From: Cupriavidus sp. YR651
Lineage (GTDB): Bacteria > Pseudomonadota > Gammaproteobacteria > Burkholderiales > Burkholderiaceae
Assembly (NCBI RefSeq): GCF_900101625.1
Contig: NZ_FMYZ01000005.1
Span: forward strand, 434,001 to 498,000
Reading direction: 5' to 3'
DNA: 64,000 nt
Under the pieces are notes generated by a model. That model was given only the letters and a program-made list of their open reading frames with translations, had not been told where the DNA came from and made no database searches. Both the position numbers and the translations under genes were made by a program. How positions within the stretch are numbered: the stretch's first letter is position 1; each line of letters starts with the position of its first letter. Shown here piece by piece: positions 56,366 to 64,000 of this stretch.

Positions 56366-57789
56366 TCTGTCTCCTTGTCTTGTAGTGACGCCACCAGCTT
56401 GCCCAGCGTGATGATGGCGGACTCCACCTCCGCCGACCATGCACCACTGTAGTTCAGGCGGATGCAGTTGGTATAAGTCGGCACCGGCGAGAAGATATGC
56501 CCCGGGGCCACGGTGATCCGCCGCTCCAGCGCCGCATGGTAGAGCGCCATGGCGTCCACCTCTTCCGGCAATTCCACCCACAGGACATAGCCCCCCGCCG
56601 GCCGCGAGACCCGCGTCCCCGCCGGAAAGAATCGCCGCACCGCAGCGGCCATGATGTTGGCCTGTTGCGCGTAGGTCTTGCGCACGCGGCGCAGGTGATA
56701 GTCGTAGCCGTCGTTCTTCAGGAACTCGGCGATGGCCAGTTGCGGAATGGCCGGCGTGGTCAGCGTGTTCAGGAATTTCAGTCGCTCGACCTGCTCCTTG
56801 TACCTTCCCGGCAACGCCCAGCCAATCCGGTAGGCGTTGGTCAGCGTCTTGGAGAACGACGAACAATGCAGCACGATACCGGCCGTATCGTAGGCCTTTA
56901 GCGACGTGGGATGGGCATCGCCATAGTAAAGCTCGCCATAGACATCGTTCTCGATCACCGGAATGTCACGCGCGGTCAGCAGTGTCACCAGTTCCTGCTT
57001 GCGCGCGTCCGACATCTGGAACCCGAGCGGGTTCTGGAAATTCGGCATCACCATGCATGCGGCGATGGGGCGCTCGTCGATCAGCTTCGCCAGGGCCTGA
57101 ACGTCGATTCCTTCCACCGGATCGGTGGCCACCTCCACGGCGCGCATGCCTAGCCGCTCGATGGCGTGGAGCATCGCATAGTAGGTTGGCGACTCCACGG
57201 CAATGGTGTCGCCCGGCTTGGCCACCGCCTGCAGGCACAGGTTGATCGCCTCGGTGGCACCGATGGTCACGATCACCTCGTTGGGATCGACCGCGTAGCC
57301 GTTTTCCAGATAGCGCCGCGTGATCTGGCGGATCAGTTGCGGCGACCCCGGCGGCAGGTCATCGAGCAGGTTCCACGTGTCATAGCGTTTGCCGATGGTG
57401 TTGGCGTACTGGATGATCCGCTGCCAGGGGAACAGCTTGGGATCGGGGTATGGCGAGCCGAGCGGAATGGCATCGTCGGCACGGATCGAGCGCAGCGTCG
57501 ACAGCACCAGCGCGCTCACATCCACCGGCGACGGCCTGGCCGCCGGGCGGGTTGGCTGCAGTTCGATGGTGGGCTCGCCGGGCCGGGAGCGCACGAAGTA
57601 CCCGGACTGGGGCCGGCTTTCCAGGATGCCGCGCGATTCCAGCAGCAGGTACGCCCGGACGACCGTCGTGATGCTCAGGCGATGGTGCTGGGCCGCCTGG
57701 CGCACCGAGGGGATTTTTTCCCCGGACAGCAAGACGCCTTGCTGCACCAGCGCCTCGATGTCGGCCGCAAGCTTTTCATACAGAGTCAC
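56362..57789 (-). CDS. MocR-family transcriptional regulator (second copy)
   Basis: A 475-aa protein: GntR winged helix (LLSGEKIPSVRQAAQHHRLSITTVVRAYLLLESRG, in part) then an aminotransferase domain with PLP lysine in SSFSKTLTNAYRIGW and the Asp/Tyr pocket segment IENDVYGELYYGD. Controls transcription with PLP or an amino-substrate as effector. It is followed without gap by a small winged-helix gene. Target unknown; it is not close in sequence to the MocR at 3244-4632. Confidence 0.92.
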   Translation of the reverse strand: MTLYEKLAADIEALVQQGVLLSGEKIPSVRQAAQHHRLSITTVVRAYLLLESRGILESRPQSGYFVRSRPGEPTIELQPTRPAARPSPVDVSALVLSTLRSIRADDAIPLGSPYPDPKLFPWQRIIQYANTIGKRYDTWNLLDDLPPGSPQLIRQITRRYLENGYAVDPNEVIVTIGATEAINLCLQAVAKPGDTIAVESPTYYAMLHAIERLGMRAVEVATDPVEGIDVQALAKLIDERPIAACMVMPNFQNPLGFQMSDARKQELVTLLTARDIPVIENDVYGELYYGDAHPTSLKAYDTAGIVLHCSSFSKTLTNAYRIGWALPGRYKEQVERLKFLNTLTTPAIPQLAIAEFLKNDGYDYHLRRVRKTYAQQANIMAAAVRRFFPAGTRVSRPAGGYVLWVELPEEVDAMALYHAALERRITVAPGHIFSPVPTYTNCIRLNYSGAWSAEVESAIITLGKLVASLQDKETE

Positions 57790-57849
57790 ACCGCCAACCT
57801 TTCGCCACGTCTGGAGTTGTCTGGACGCTGGCGATTGCCCGGCCAGTCT

Positions 57850-58773
57850 TCAGCCCGGCAGCGCCAGCGGCTCAGATCGTAATACGAAATACGTCCCGGC
57901 GACCGGATCGGCCTGGGGCGTGGCCGGCGCGACACCTGTGTATTCGACGAAGCCGTCTTTGCGGCAGAAGCTCAGCAGACGCAGACCGGCCTGTTCGGCG
58001 ATGCGGATGGCCAGTGAAGTCGGCGCGGAAATCGTCGCCAGCATCTGGATCTGCATGCGTGCCGCCTTGCGGACCAGCTCATAGCTGGCGCGGCTGGACA
58101 AGAAGACGAATCCATCATCCATCGACATCCGGCGCTTCGCCAAGTGGCCGACCAGCTTGTCCATTGCATTGTGACGACCCACATCCTCGAAGGCGCACAG
58201 CACTTCTCCGTCGGGCGCGCACCAGCCCGCGGCGTGAACGCCGCCCGTGGCGCGCATCAGGACCTGGTGGCTCGGCAGCTCGGCGGCGGCACGCTGGATC
58301 GTCGCGCGGGAAGGCTCGATCCGGCGGCGCGGCACCGCCATCGGCACAGGCGCCAGGTCCAGCAACTCGAGGCTCTCGATGCCACAGACCCCGCAGCCCG
58401 TGCGCCCCGCCAGCGCCCGGCGCTGTGCCTTCATCGCCATGAAGGCGCGCTGGCTGATGTCGATACGAACCTCGATGCCGTCGCATCCCGGCACGACCTC
58501 GACATCGTAGATTTCCTTGACGCCGTCGACGATCCCCTCGGTCAGCGAGAACCCAAAGGCGAATGCTTCCAGGTCCAGCGGCGTCGCCATCATCACGGCA
58601 TGGGAGATACCGTTGTAAACCAGCGCTACCGGCACCTCCTCGGCCACGTTGTCAAGGTCGAGCGTACTCAGGTCGCCCTTGTGGCGGTGAGTGCTCCGCT
58701 GCTGATAACCAAGCGGCGACTGCAACGATGACGGCGCCGGAGTCGCGGCGGGCTCCCGGGATGATGAGGTCAT
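57850..58773 (-). CDS. fdhD: Formate dehydrogenase accessory sulfurtransferase FdhD
   Basis: A 307-aa protein from ATG 58773, with the CxxC loop TGCGVCGIE at Cys127/Cys130 and VGRHNAMDKLVGH, hallmarks of FdhD. FdhD passes sulfur from IscS-like enzymes to the molybdenum cofactor, which formate dehydrogenases need for activity. It lies 19 bases after the YdeP-type molybdoenzyme gene, in one operon. Confidence 0.96.
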   Translation of the reverse strand: MTSSSREPAATPAPSSLQSPLGYQQRSTHRHKGDLSTLDLDNVAEEVPVALVYNGISHAVMMATPLDLEAFAFGFSLTEGIVDGVKEIYDVEVVPGCDGIEVRIDISQRAFMAMKAQRRALAGRTGCGVCGIESLELLDLAPVPMAVPRRRIEPSRATIQRAAAELPSHQVLMRATGGVHAAGWCAPDGEVLCAFEDVGRHNAMDKLVGHLAKRRMSMDDGFVFLSSRASYELVRKAARMQIQMLATISAPTSLAIRIAEQAGLRLLSFCRKDGFVEYTGVAPATPQADPVAGTYFVLRSEPLALPG

Positions 58774-58792
58774 GCGTGTCTCCGGAAGGCCA

Positions 58793-61105
58793 TCAGGCGC
58801 CGCCGGCCCGTGCCAGCAGCACGGGGATCGACTTCGACGTCGGCGTGCCGGACCGGTCGCCGATGCTCTCCAGCGGCACCAGCGGATTGGTTTCCGGATA
58901 GTAGGCACCCAGGCAGCCGGCAGGAATGTCGTAGTCCACCAGCAGGAAGTCCTGCGCGTGGCGCGTGATGCCGTCTTCCCAGACACTGGTGATGTCCACG
59001 CGCTCGCTCTCGGCAAAGCCCAGCCGCTCGCGATCCGCCGGGTTGATAAACACCACGCGACGCAGACCAAACACGCCACGATAGCGATCATCCAGGCCAT
59101 AGATCGTGGTGTTGTACTGGTCGTGCGACCGCGTGGTCATCATCACCATCAGGTCGTCGCCGTATGCCGCGCGGGCACGCTGGATCGGGGTGTCCTTGTC
59201 GATCGCATGCACCAGGAACTGGGCCTTGCCGGACGCCGTCTTCCACACGCGGTTGCGCGAAGCCGGAGTCAGGTGGAACCCGCCCGGCTGGTTCACGCGT
59301 GCGTTGAATTGCTCGAAGCCCGGAATCACCTTTTCGATGGCGTCACGAATGCGCGCGTAGTCCTGCGCGTACCAGAGCCAGTCGACCTTTTCGGAGCCGA
59401 GCGTCGCGGCGGCCATGCGGGCGACGATCGCGGTCTCGGACAGCAAGTCGGGCGATGCCGGCTTGTTCATCCCATAGGAGATATGCACCATGCAGACCGA
59501 GTCTTCCACGGTCACACCCTGGGGCACGCCGTCCTGCAGATCGATCTCCGTCCGGCCCATCGTCGGCAGCAGCAGGGACGCCTTGCCGATCACCAAATGG
59601 CTGCGGTTGAGCTTGGTGGCAATATTGACGGTCAGATCGCACTGGCGCAGCGCCTCCCAGGTGCGCGGCGTGTCCGGCGTGGCGATCGAGAAATTGCCGC
59701 CCAGCCCCACGAACACCTTCACCTTGCCCGCCAGCATCGCATTGATCGCGCCGACCACGTCCTGGCCGTGCTCGCGCGGCGGCTCGAAGCCGAACGTGGC
59801 GCCCAGTCGGTCCAGGAAGGCATCGTCCGGCTGCTCCTCGATGCCCATTGTGCGGTCACCCTGCACGTTGGAATGGCCACGCACCGGCATCAGCCCGGCG
59901 CCCGGGCGACCGATATTCCCGCGCAGCATCATCACGTTGGACAGCATCTGGATCGTGCGGACCGAGTTCTTGTGTTGAGTCAGGCCCATGCCCCAGCAGG
60001 CGATGGTGCGCTCGCTCTTCACGTAGACATCTGCCAGCGCGTCGATGTCTTCGCGCGTCACGCCCGAATCGGCCACGATGTCCGCCCAGCTCTCGGCGCG
60101 CAGATCCGCCGCGAAGGCTTCGAAATCGGCCGTGTGCTGCGCGATGAAGTCAACGTCCACCACGCGCCTGTTGCCCGTGGCGATGGCGGCGTCATCCAGC
60201 TCGATCACACGCTTGCCGAGGCCCTTGATCAGCGCGAAGTCGCCGGCCAACTTGGGCCGGACGAACATCGACGCGATCTTCGTGCTGGACCCCGTCAGCA
60301 TCTCGGTGGCGTGCTGCGGGCTGGTAAAGCGCTCCAGGCCGCGCTCCTTGAGCGGGTTGATCGACACAATCGTCGCCCCGCGTTTTGCGCAATCGCGCAG
60401 CTCATTCAGCATGCGCGGATGGTTGGTGGCCGGGTTCTGGCCGAACACCAGCACGGCATCGGCCAGCTGGAAATCATCCAGCAGCACGGTGGCCTTGCCC
60501 ACGCCCACCGTCACCGGCAAGCCACGACTGGTGGCCTCGTGACACATGTTCGAGCAATCCGGGAAATTATTGGTCCCGTACATCCGCACGAACAGCTGGA
60601 ACAGGAAGGCGGCCTCATTGCTGGCCCGGCCTGACGTATAGAACGTGGCGGCATCCGGGTCATCCAGCTGGCGCAGGTGGCTGGCGATCAGCGCGAAGGC
60701 ATCGTCCCAGGCTACCGGCACGTACTTGTCCGTGACGGCGTCGTAGACCACCGGATGGGTCAGCCGGCCATGCTGCTCGAGCTCGTAGTCCGACTGCTGC
60801 ATCAGCTCGGTCACCGTGTACTTCGCAAAGAAGTCGTTTGTGACCCGCTTGCTGGTGGCCTCCGCAGCCACGGCCTTGACACCGTTCTCGCAGAATTCGA
60901 AGGTCGACGCGTGCTGCTTGTCCGGCCAGGCGCAACCCGGACAGTCAAAGCCGTCGGGCTGGTTCTGCTTGAACAGCGTCTTGTACTTGCCGCCTGCAAC
61001 CTTCTCCTTGATCAGGTTGATGGCAACGTACTTGAGGGCGCCCCAGCCAGCGGCCGGGTGCGTGTAGGGCGCGACATGTCCCTTTTCGGGGGTCGGAGTA
61101 CTCAT
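58793..61105 (-). CDS. FdhF/YdeP-family molybdopterin oxidoreductase
   Basis: A 770-aa bis-MGD enzyme of the YdeP type. Two cysteines in FDCPGCAWPD (55, 58) and one at 72 are the iron-sulfur region, which differs from the four-cysteine motif of typical formate dehydrogenases. Other marks: PDCSNMCHEATSRG near the Mo ligand site, GMGLTQHKNSVRTIQML and MPVRGHSNVQGDRTMGI. The family is named from formate dehydrogenase but its physiological substrate is not settled; E. coli YdeP is tied to acid resistance. Operon with fdhD. Confidence 0.93.
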   Translation of the reverse strand: MSTPTPEKGHVAPYTHPAAGWGALKYVAINLIKEKVAGGKYKTLFKQNQPDGFDCPGCAWPDKQHASTFEFCENGVKAVAAEATSKRVTNDFFAKYTVTELMQQSDYELEQHGRLTHPVVYDAVTDKYVPVAWDDAFALIASHLRQLDDPDAATFYTSGRASNEAAFLFQLFVRMYGTNNFPDCSNMCHEATSRGLPVTVGVGKATVLLDDFQLADAVLVFGQNPATNHPRMLNELRDCAKRGATIVSINPLKERGLERFTSPQHATEMLTGSSTKIASMFVRPKLAGDFALIKGLGKRVIELDDAAIATGNRRVVDVDFIAQHTADFEAFAADLRAESWADIVADSGVTREDIDALADVYVKSERTIACWGMGLTQHKNSVRTIQMLSNVMMLRGNIGRPGAGLMPVRGHSNVQGDRTMGIEEQPDDAFLDRLGATFGFEPPREHGQDVVGAINAMLAGKVKVFVGLGGNFSIATPDTPRTWEALRQCDLTVNIATKLNRSHLVIGKASLLLPTMGRTEIDLQDGVPQGVTVEDSVCMVHISYGMNKPASPDLLSETAIVARMAAATLGSEKVDWLWYAQDYARIRDAIEKVIPGFEQFNARVNQPGGFHLTPASRNRVWKTASGKAQFLVHAIDKDTPIQRARAAYGDDLMVMMTTRSHDQYNTTIYGLDDRYRGVFGLRRVVFINPADRERLGFAESERVDITSVWEDGITRHAQDFLLVDYDIPAGCLGAYYPETNPLVPLESIGDRSGTPTSKSIPVLLARAGGA

Positions 61106-61322
61106 CGGGGGGCGACTTCCTGAACAAATGCCCGAGTGCCCGGCCCGGTTTTCCGTGTTTCCAGAGCACCCGAAGCGATGGATGCAGACTAGGCCCGAAA
61201 AGTGATCTGAGGAACGTACAGTACAGCTACGGATTGAAGAGTACAGTTTGCACCATTGCGGCGCACAAATTGGGAACTGTGCTTATCGGAGGGGCATGAA
61301 CGAGGCGTGCCCCTACTCTTCC

Positions 61323-62225
61323 CTACTCCGGTTGCTCCGGCGTCGCCTGGATGATGTCCTCGAGCTGGGCGCTCATGGGGATGTCGAGCCGCTCGCCGGT
61401 CGGCAGCTTGCTCAGGAACCACTGCTTGTAGAGTCGTTCCAGATCGCCCGAGGTGATCACGTTCCGCACCGCCCGGTCGACCACGGCCGCGAACTGCGGA
61501 TCGTTCTTGCGCAGCATGATCCCGTATGGGTCGTAGGAGAGGAAATCGCGCGTCACGTCGAACTTCTTTGCCATGTTGTAGTGCGCCAGAAAACCGTAGA
61601 GCAGCACGTCGTCGCCGGCGTAGGCATCGGCGCCGCCGTGACGCAGGATCTCGAAAGCGTCGGCATGGTCGCGCGCGCGGATGATCTTCACGTCCAGGCT
61701 GAATCGTGCCGACACCTTCTCGATCGCGTCGGCATTGGTGGTGCCAGCCGTGGCGACCACGGTCTTGCCCTTGAGGTCGCGGAACGACTTGATCGGCGAT
61801 CCGCGCGGCACCATCAGCTTGGTCCCCGCGATGAAGATCACCGGCGAGAACCCGACGATGCGCATGCGTTCGGCATTGCGCGTGGTCGATCCGCATTCGA
61901 GATCGATCCTGCCCGACGTCATCGCATCGAAGCGATTCTCGGACGTGACCGGCACCCACTGAATCGTCAGGTCGCGTCCGATCTCAGCGGCGGCGGTCTC
62001 CACGATGGCCTGGCATATATCGATCGAATAGCCGATTGGCCGCTTCGCCTGGTTCAGGTACGAGAACGGCAGCGATGACTCCCGGTAGCCGACGATCAGC
62101 GCCCCCGTGTCCTTGGCCTTTTTCAGCGTGCCGCTCAGCACCACGGCATCCTGCGCGACGGCTAGCGTGGCCGTGACGCAGCCGAGCCACAGTGCAATCA
62201 GAAATTTCGCAGCGAATCCGCGCAT
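61323..62225 (-). CDS. Periplasmic amino-acid-binding protein (GltI/SBP family 3)
   Basis: A 300-aa protein from ATG 62225 (MRGFAAKFLIALWLGC signal, cleavage near AVAQDA). SBP family 3 segments: LIVGYRESSLPFSYL, RPIGYSIDICQAIV, GRIDLECGSTTRNAERM (substrate pocket) and FRDLKGKTVVATAGTTN. It resembles the glutamate/aspartate binding protein of ABC transporters, but no ABC permease or ATPase is nearby. Instead it starts four bases after a DAACS carrier gene. Confidence 0.9.
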   Translation of the reverse strand: MRGFAAKFLIALWLGCVTATLAVAQDAVVLSGTLKKAKDTGALIVGYRESSLPFSYLNQAKRPIGYSIDICQAIVETAAAEIGRDLTIQWVPVTSENRFDAMTSGRIDLECGSTTRNAERMRIVGFSPVIFIAGTKLMVPRGSPIKSFRDLKGKTVVATAGTTNADAIEKVSARFSLDVKIIRARDHADAFEILRHGGADAYAGDDVLLYGFLAHYNMAKKFDVTRDFLSYDPYGIMLRKNDPQFAAVVDRAVRNVITSGDLERLYKQWFLSKLPTGERLDIPMSAQLEDIIQATPEQPE

Positions 62226-62229
62226 GGCA

Positions 62230-63522
62230 TCAGGCCTCCGCGGCATCGGGCTTGGCGCCGGGGATGTCCTGCTCCGTCTCGGGCACCGGTCCGGAGGCCA
62301 GTTGCCCTTCCCACTTGGCCACCACGGCGGCGGCGATCGAGTTGCCCACCGCGTTGGTCGCGGAACGGCCCATGTCGAGGAACTGGTCGACGCCCATGAT
62401 CAGCAGCAACCCGGCCTCGGGGATGCCGAACTGGTTCAGCGTGGCGGCGATCACCACCAGCGACGCGCGGGGCACGCCCGCCATGCCCTTGGACGTCAGC
62501 ATCAGCAACAGCAACATCGTGATCTGCGTACCCATTGGCAGGTGGATGTCATAGGCCTGGGCGATGAACAGGACCGCGAACGTGCAGTACATCATCGATC
62601 CGTCCAGGTTGAACGAATAGCCCAGTGGCAGCACGAAACTCGAGATCTTGCGGTTCACGCCGAACCGATCGAGCGAATCGAGCAATTTCGGATAGGCCGC
62701 CTCGGAACTTGCCGTGGAGAACGACAGCAGGAACGGTTCCCGGATCAGGCGGATCAACTGGATCACGCGCTTGCCCAGGAACATGAAGCCCGCAAGCGCC
62801 AGCAGCCCCCAGAGCACGAACAGCGCCAGGTAGAAGCTGCCCATGAACTTGGCGAACGTGACCAGGATGCCCAGGCCCTGCGTGGTCACCGTGGAGGCGA
62901 TCGCCGCGAACACGGCCACTGGCGCCAGCCACATGACCGCGCCGGTGATCTTGAGCATGATCTGCGCAAGATCCTCGATGACCGCAGCCATGCGTGCGCC
63001 ACGTTCGCCCAGCGTGGCGATGGCCGTGCCGAAGAAGATCGAGAACACCACGATCTGCAGGATTTCGTTGTTGGCCATCGCTTCCGCCACGGACTTCGGC
63101 ACCAGGTGGGCCACGAAGTCCTTCAGCGTGAAGGCGTTGGTCTTGAGGTTGGTCGCCGCGCCAACGTCCGGCAGCGGCAGGCCGATGTTCACGCCCGGAT
63201 GCAGCAGCGTGGCCATGATCAACCCGAGCGTCAGGGACACCAGCGATGCCGTGATGAACCAGGCGAGCGCCTTGACCCCCACGCGGCCCACCGTGCTGGC
63301 ATCGCCCATGTGCGCGATACCCATCACCAGGGTCGAGAAAACCAGCGGCGCAATGATCATCTTGATCAGCCGCAGGAACACGTCGGTGATGATGGAGATA
63401 TACCCGGCGATGTCCTTGGCCACTTTCGGATCGGGGAACGCCGCGTTGCAGGCATAGCCCACTCCGGCGCCGAGGATCATGGCAATCAAGATCCAGGTCG
63501 TGATATTTGACTTCTTGCTCAT
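62230..63522 (-). CDS. Dicarboxylate/amino acid:cation symporter (DctA/GltP, DAACS family)
   Basis: A 430-aa carrier from ATG 63522, with AAGGAG eight bases upstream. Family motifs: serine-rich re-entrant loop SFSTASSEAAYPKLL, PLGYSFNLDGSMMY, SKGMAGVPRASLVVIAATL and GVDQFLDMGRSATN. It takes up C4-dicarboxylates or acidic amino acids with H+ or Na+. It has the same operon as the periplasmic binding protein downstream, unusual for a secondary carrier of this family. Confidence 0.94.
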   Translation of the reverse strand: MSKKSNITTWILIAMILGAGVGYACNAAFPDPKVAKDIAGYISIITDVFLRLIKMIIAPLVFSTLVMGIAHMGDASTVGRVGVKALAWFITASLVSLTLGLIMATLLHPGVNIGLPLPDVGAATNLKTNAFTLKDFVAHLVPKSVAEAMANNEILQIVVFSIFFGTAIATLGERGARMAAVIEDLAQIMLKITGAVMWLAPVAVFAAIASTVTTQGLGILVTFAKFMGSFYLALFVLWGLLALAGFMFLGKRVIQLIRLIREPFLLSFSTASSEAAYPKLLDSLDRFGVNRKISSFVLPLGYSFNLDGSMMYCTFAVLFIAQAYDIHLPMGTQITMLLLLMLTSKGMAGVPRASLVVIAATLNQFGIPEAGLLLIMGVDQFLDMGRSATNAVGNSIAAAVVAKWEGQLASGPVPETEQDIPGAKPDAAEA

Positions 63523-63690
63523 GACGACTCCTTGGGCTTCCGGGTGGATGTCCTGCGTCGGGGTCGGCACTCAGGTGACCCTAGGTAACGATAGGTCGTG
63601 GGGACCGGAATCCGCAAATCCGACCGCATTGAACGCCTTGCGGAAGCCTCCGCAACCCTTAGATCGACTGCCCCAAAGGAGTGCCATGTC

Positions 63691-63696
63691 TATAAT
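63691..63696 (+). promoter_or_regulatory. -10 element TATAAT
   Basis: Perfect hexamer on the plus strand, about 300 bases before the possible gene at 63992. No good -35 at standard spacing (TCGACT lies 21 bases upstream). Confidence 0.4.
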
Positions 63697-63914
63697 CCGG
63701 CACACTCGCCCCCGCAGCTTTCCGCCAGGGCGTCATACCGACAAGCGCGCAGCGCCGCCCGGCTGAGCCACCGGGCCACGCGGACCGCGCCACAGGGCCT
63801 GACCGGCCCGCCGCCTGCCATCCTTCCCCGCAGGCGCCAGGTCGGCGGCGCGCAAGGCGGACACCGCCATGGCGCCCACCCCGGCGGCGCCAGACGCGTA
63901 GTCGTCTGACAACA

Positions 63915-63949
63915 CCCGGCGCCGCCCATGCATCCGGGCGGGCGCCGGG
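63915..63949. other. Strong GC-rich hairpin near right edge
   Basis: CCCGGCGCCGCCC pairs with its complement across an eight-base loop, with one bulged G, giving 13 base pairs. No T-run follows, so it is not a standard terminator. It ends 42 bases before the ATG at 63992. Confidence 0.5.
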
Positions 63950-64000
63950 CGTATGATTTGAGCTTCTGCGAATCCCTCCCTTCCCGCCACCATGCCGATC

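Larger units (their letters stand above)
63523..63991. other. Promoter region and possible long leader at the right edge
   Basis: About 470 bases. A perfect TATAAT lies at 63691-63696; a GGAG-preceded ATG at 63686 gives only a 26-codon frame. From about 63900 the sequence forms a strong GC hairpin (63915-63949). An ATG at 63992 (Met-Pro-Ile to the edge) may begin the next gene but cannot be judged. Confidence 0.4.

Noticed and set aside
58772..60634. 620-codon plus-strand open frame
   Set aside because: Antisense to the YdeP-type molybdoenzyme gene.
63686..63766. 26-codon open frame preceded by AAAGGAG
   Set aside because: Contains the TATAAT element and a basic Pro/Arg-rich product; could be a leader peptide but support is only the ribosome-like site.

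Overview
The window looks like a chromosomal segment of a GC-rich betaproteobacterium of the Burkholderiaceae (Cupriavidus/Ralstonia type). The basis is overall base use, the thrS-infC-rpmI-rplT-pheS-pheT-ihfA-merR-tRNA-Pro gene order, a ketone-body/polyhydroxybutyrate catabolism locus, TRAP transport genes, and a bo3-type quinol oxidase followed by a siroheme reductase. Genus assignment is an inference from protein style, not from a search. Most of the window is ordinary core or near-core metabolism; I see no CRISPR array, prophage, transposase, secretion system or recognisable defence island.

Layout. 1-2.3 kb: end of a DipZ-type periplasmic thioredoxin, then msrA and a free-methionine-sulfoxide reductase (oxidised methionine repair). 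2.3-4.6 kb: two tiny uncharacterised genes, a small cysteine-repeat lipoprotein and a MocR regulator. 4.8-11.1 kb: cyoABCD, then a nitrite/sulfite reductase and a DUF934 gene. 11.6-12.7 kb: class I aldolase. 13.1-16.2 kb: an AT-richer two-gene MBOAT/SGNH O-acylation module that looks acquired. 16.4-17.1 kb: lipoprotein. 17.2-25.8 kb: translation cluster on the minus strand with tRNA-Pro(GGG) and tRNA-Val(GAC). 25.8-29.4 kb: relA, ridA-like and hydrolase. 29.7-33.2 kb: bdhA, a DUF411 protein, scoAB and a PAS-LuxR regulator. 33.2-36.7 kb: TRAP transporter and a thioesterase. 37-39.8 kb: SDR and ETF-ubiquinone oxidoreductase. 39.9-44.4 kb: PilZ protein, FCD-GntR regulator with an L-2-hydroxyglutarate-oxidase-like enzyme, MFS transporter. 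44.4-51.7 kb: aroC, GST, an LplT-PlsC fusion, CBS protein, metY-like gene, hydrolase, Mpo1-like protein. 51.8-56 kb: YihY, wrbA, DUF2069, D-2-hydroxyacid dehydrogenase. 56-63.5 kb: MocR plus a coupled small HTH gene, fdhD, a YdeP-type molybdoenzyme, and a DAACS carrier coupled to a periplasmic binding protein.

How the parts connect. BdhA and ScoAB together convert 3-hydroxybutyrate to acetoacetyl-CoA, and the divergent PAS-LuxR gene is the natural candidate regulator. ETF-QO, the SDR and the two 2-hydroxyacid oxidoreductases feed electrons to quinone, which CyoABCD can oxidise. FdhD is needed to activate formate-dehydrogenase-like enzymes such as the adjacent YdeP-type protein.

Most useful second looks: the AUC start codon of infC; the AT-rich MBOAT/SGNH pair; the 13-bp tandem repeat between the GST and LplT-PlsC genes; the dctA-type carrier paired with a periplasmic binding protein; inverted repeats in the two divergent promoter regions of the ketone-body locus; and helically phased CAGACAT repeats before the FCD-GntR gene.
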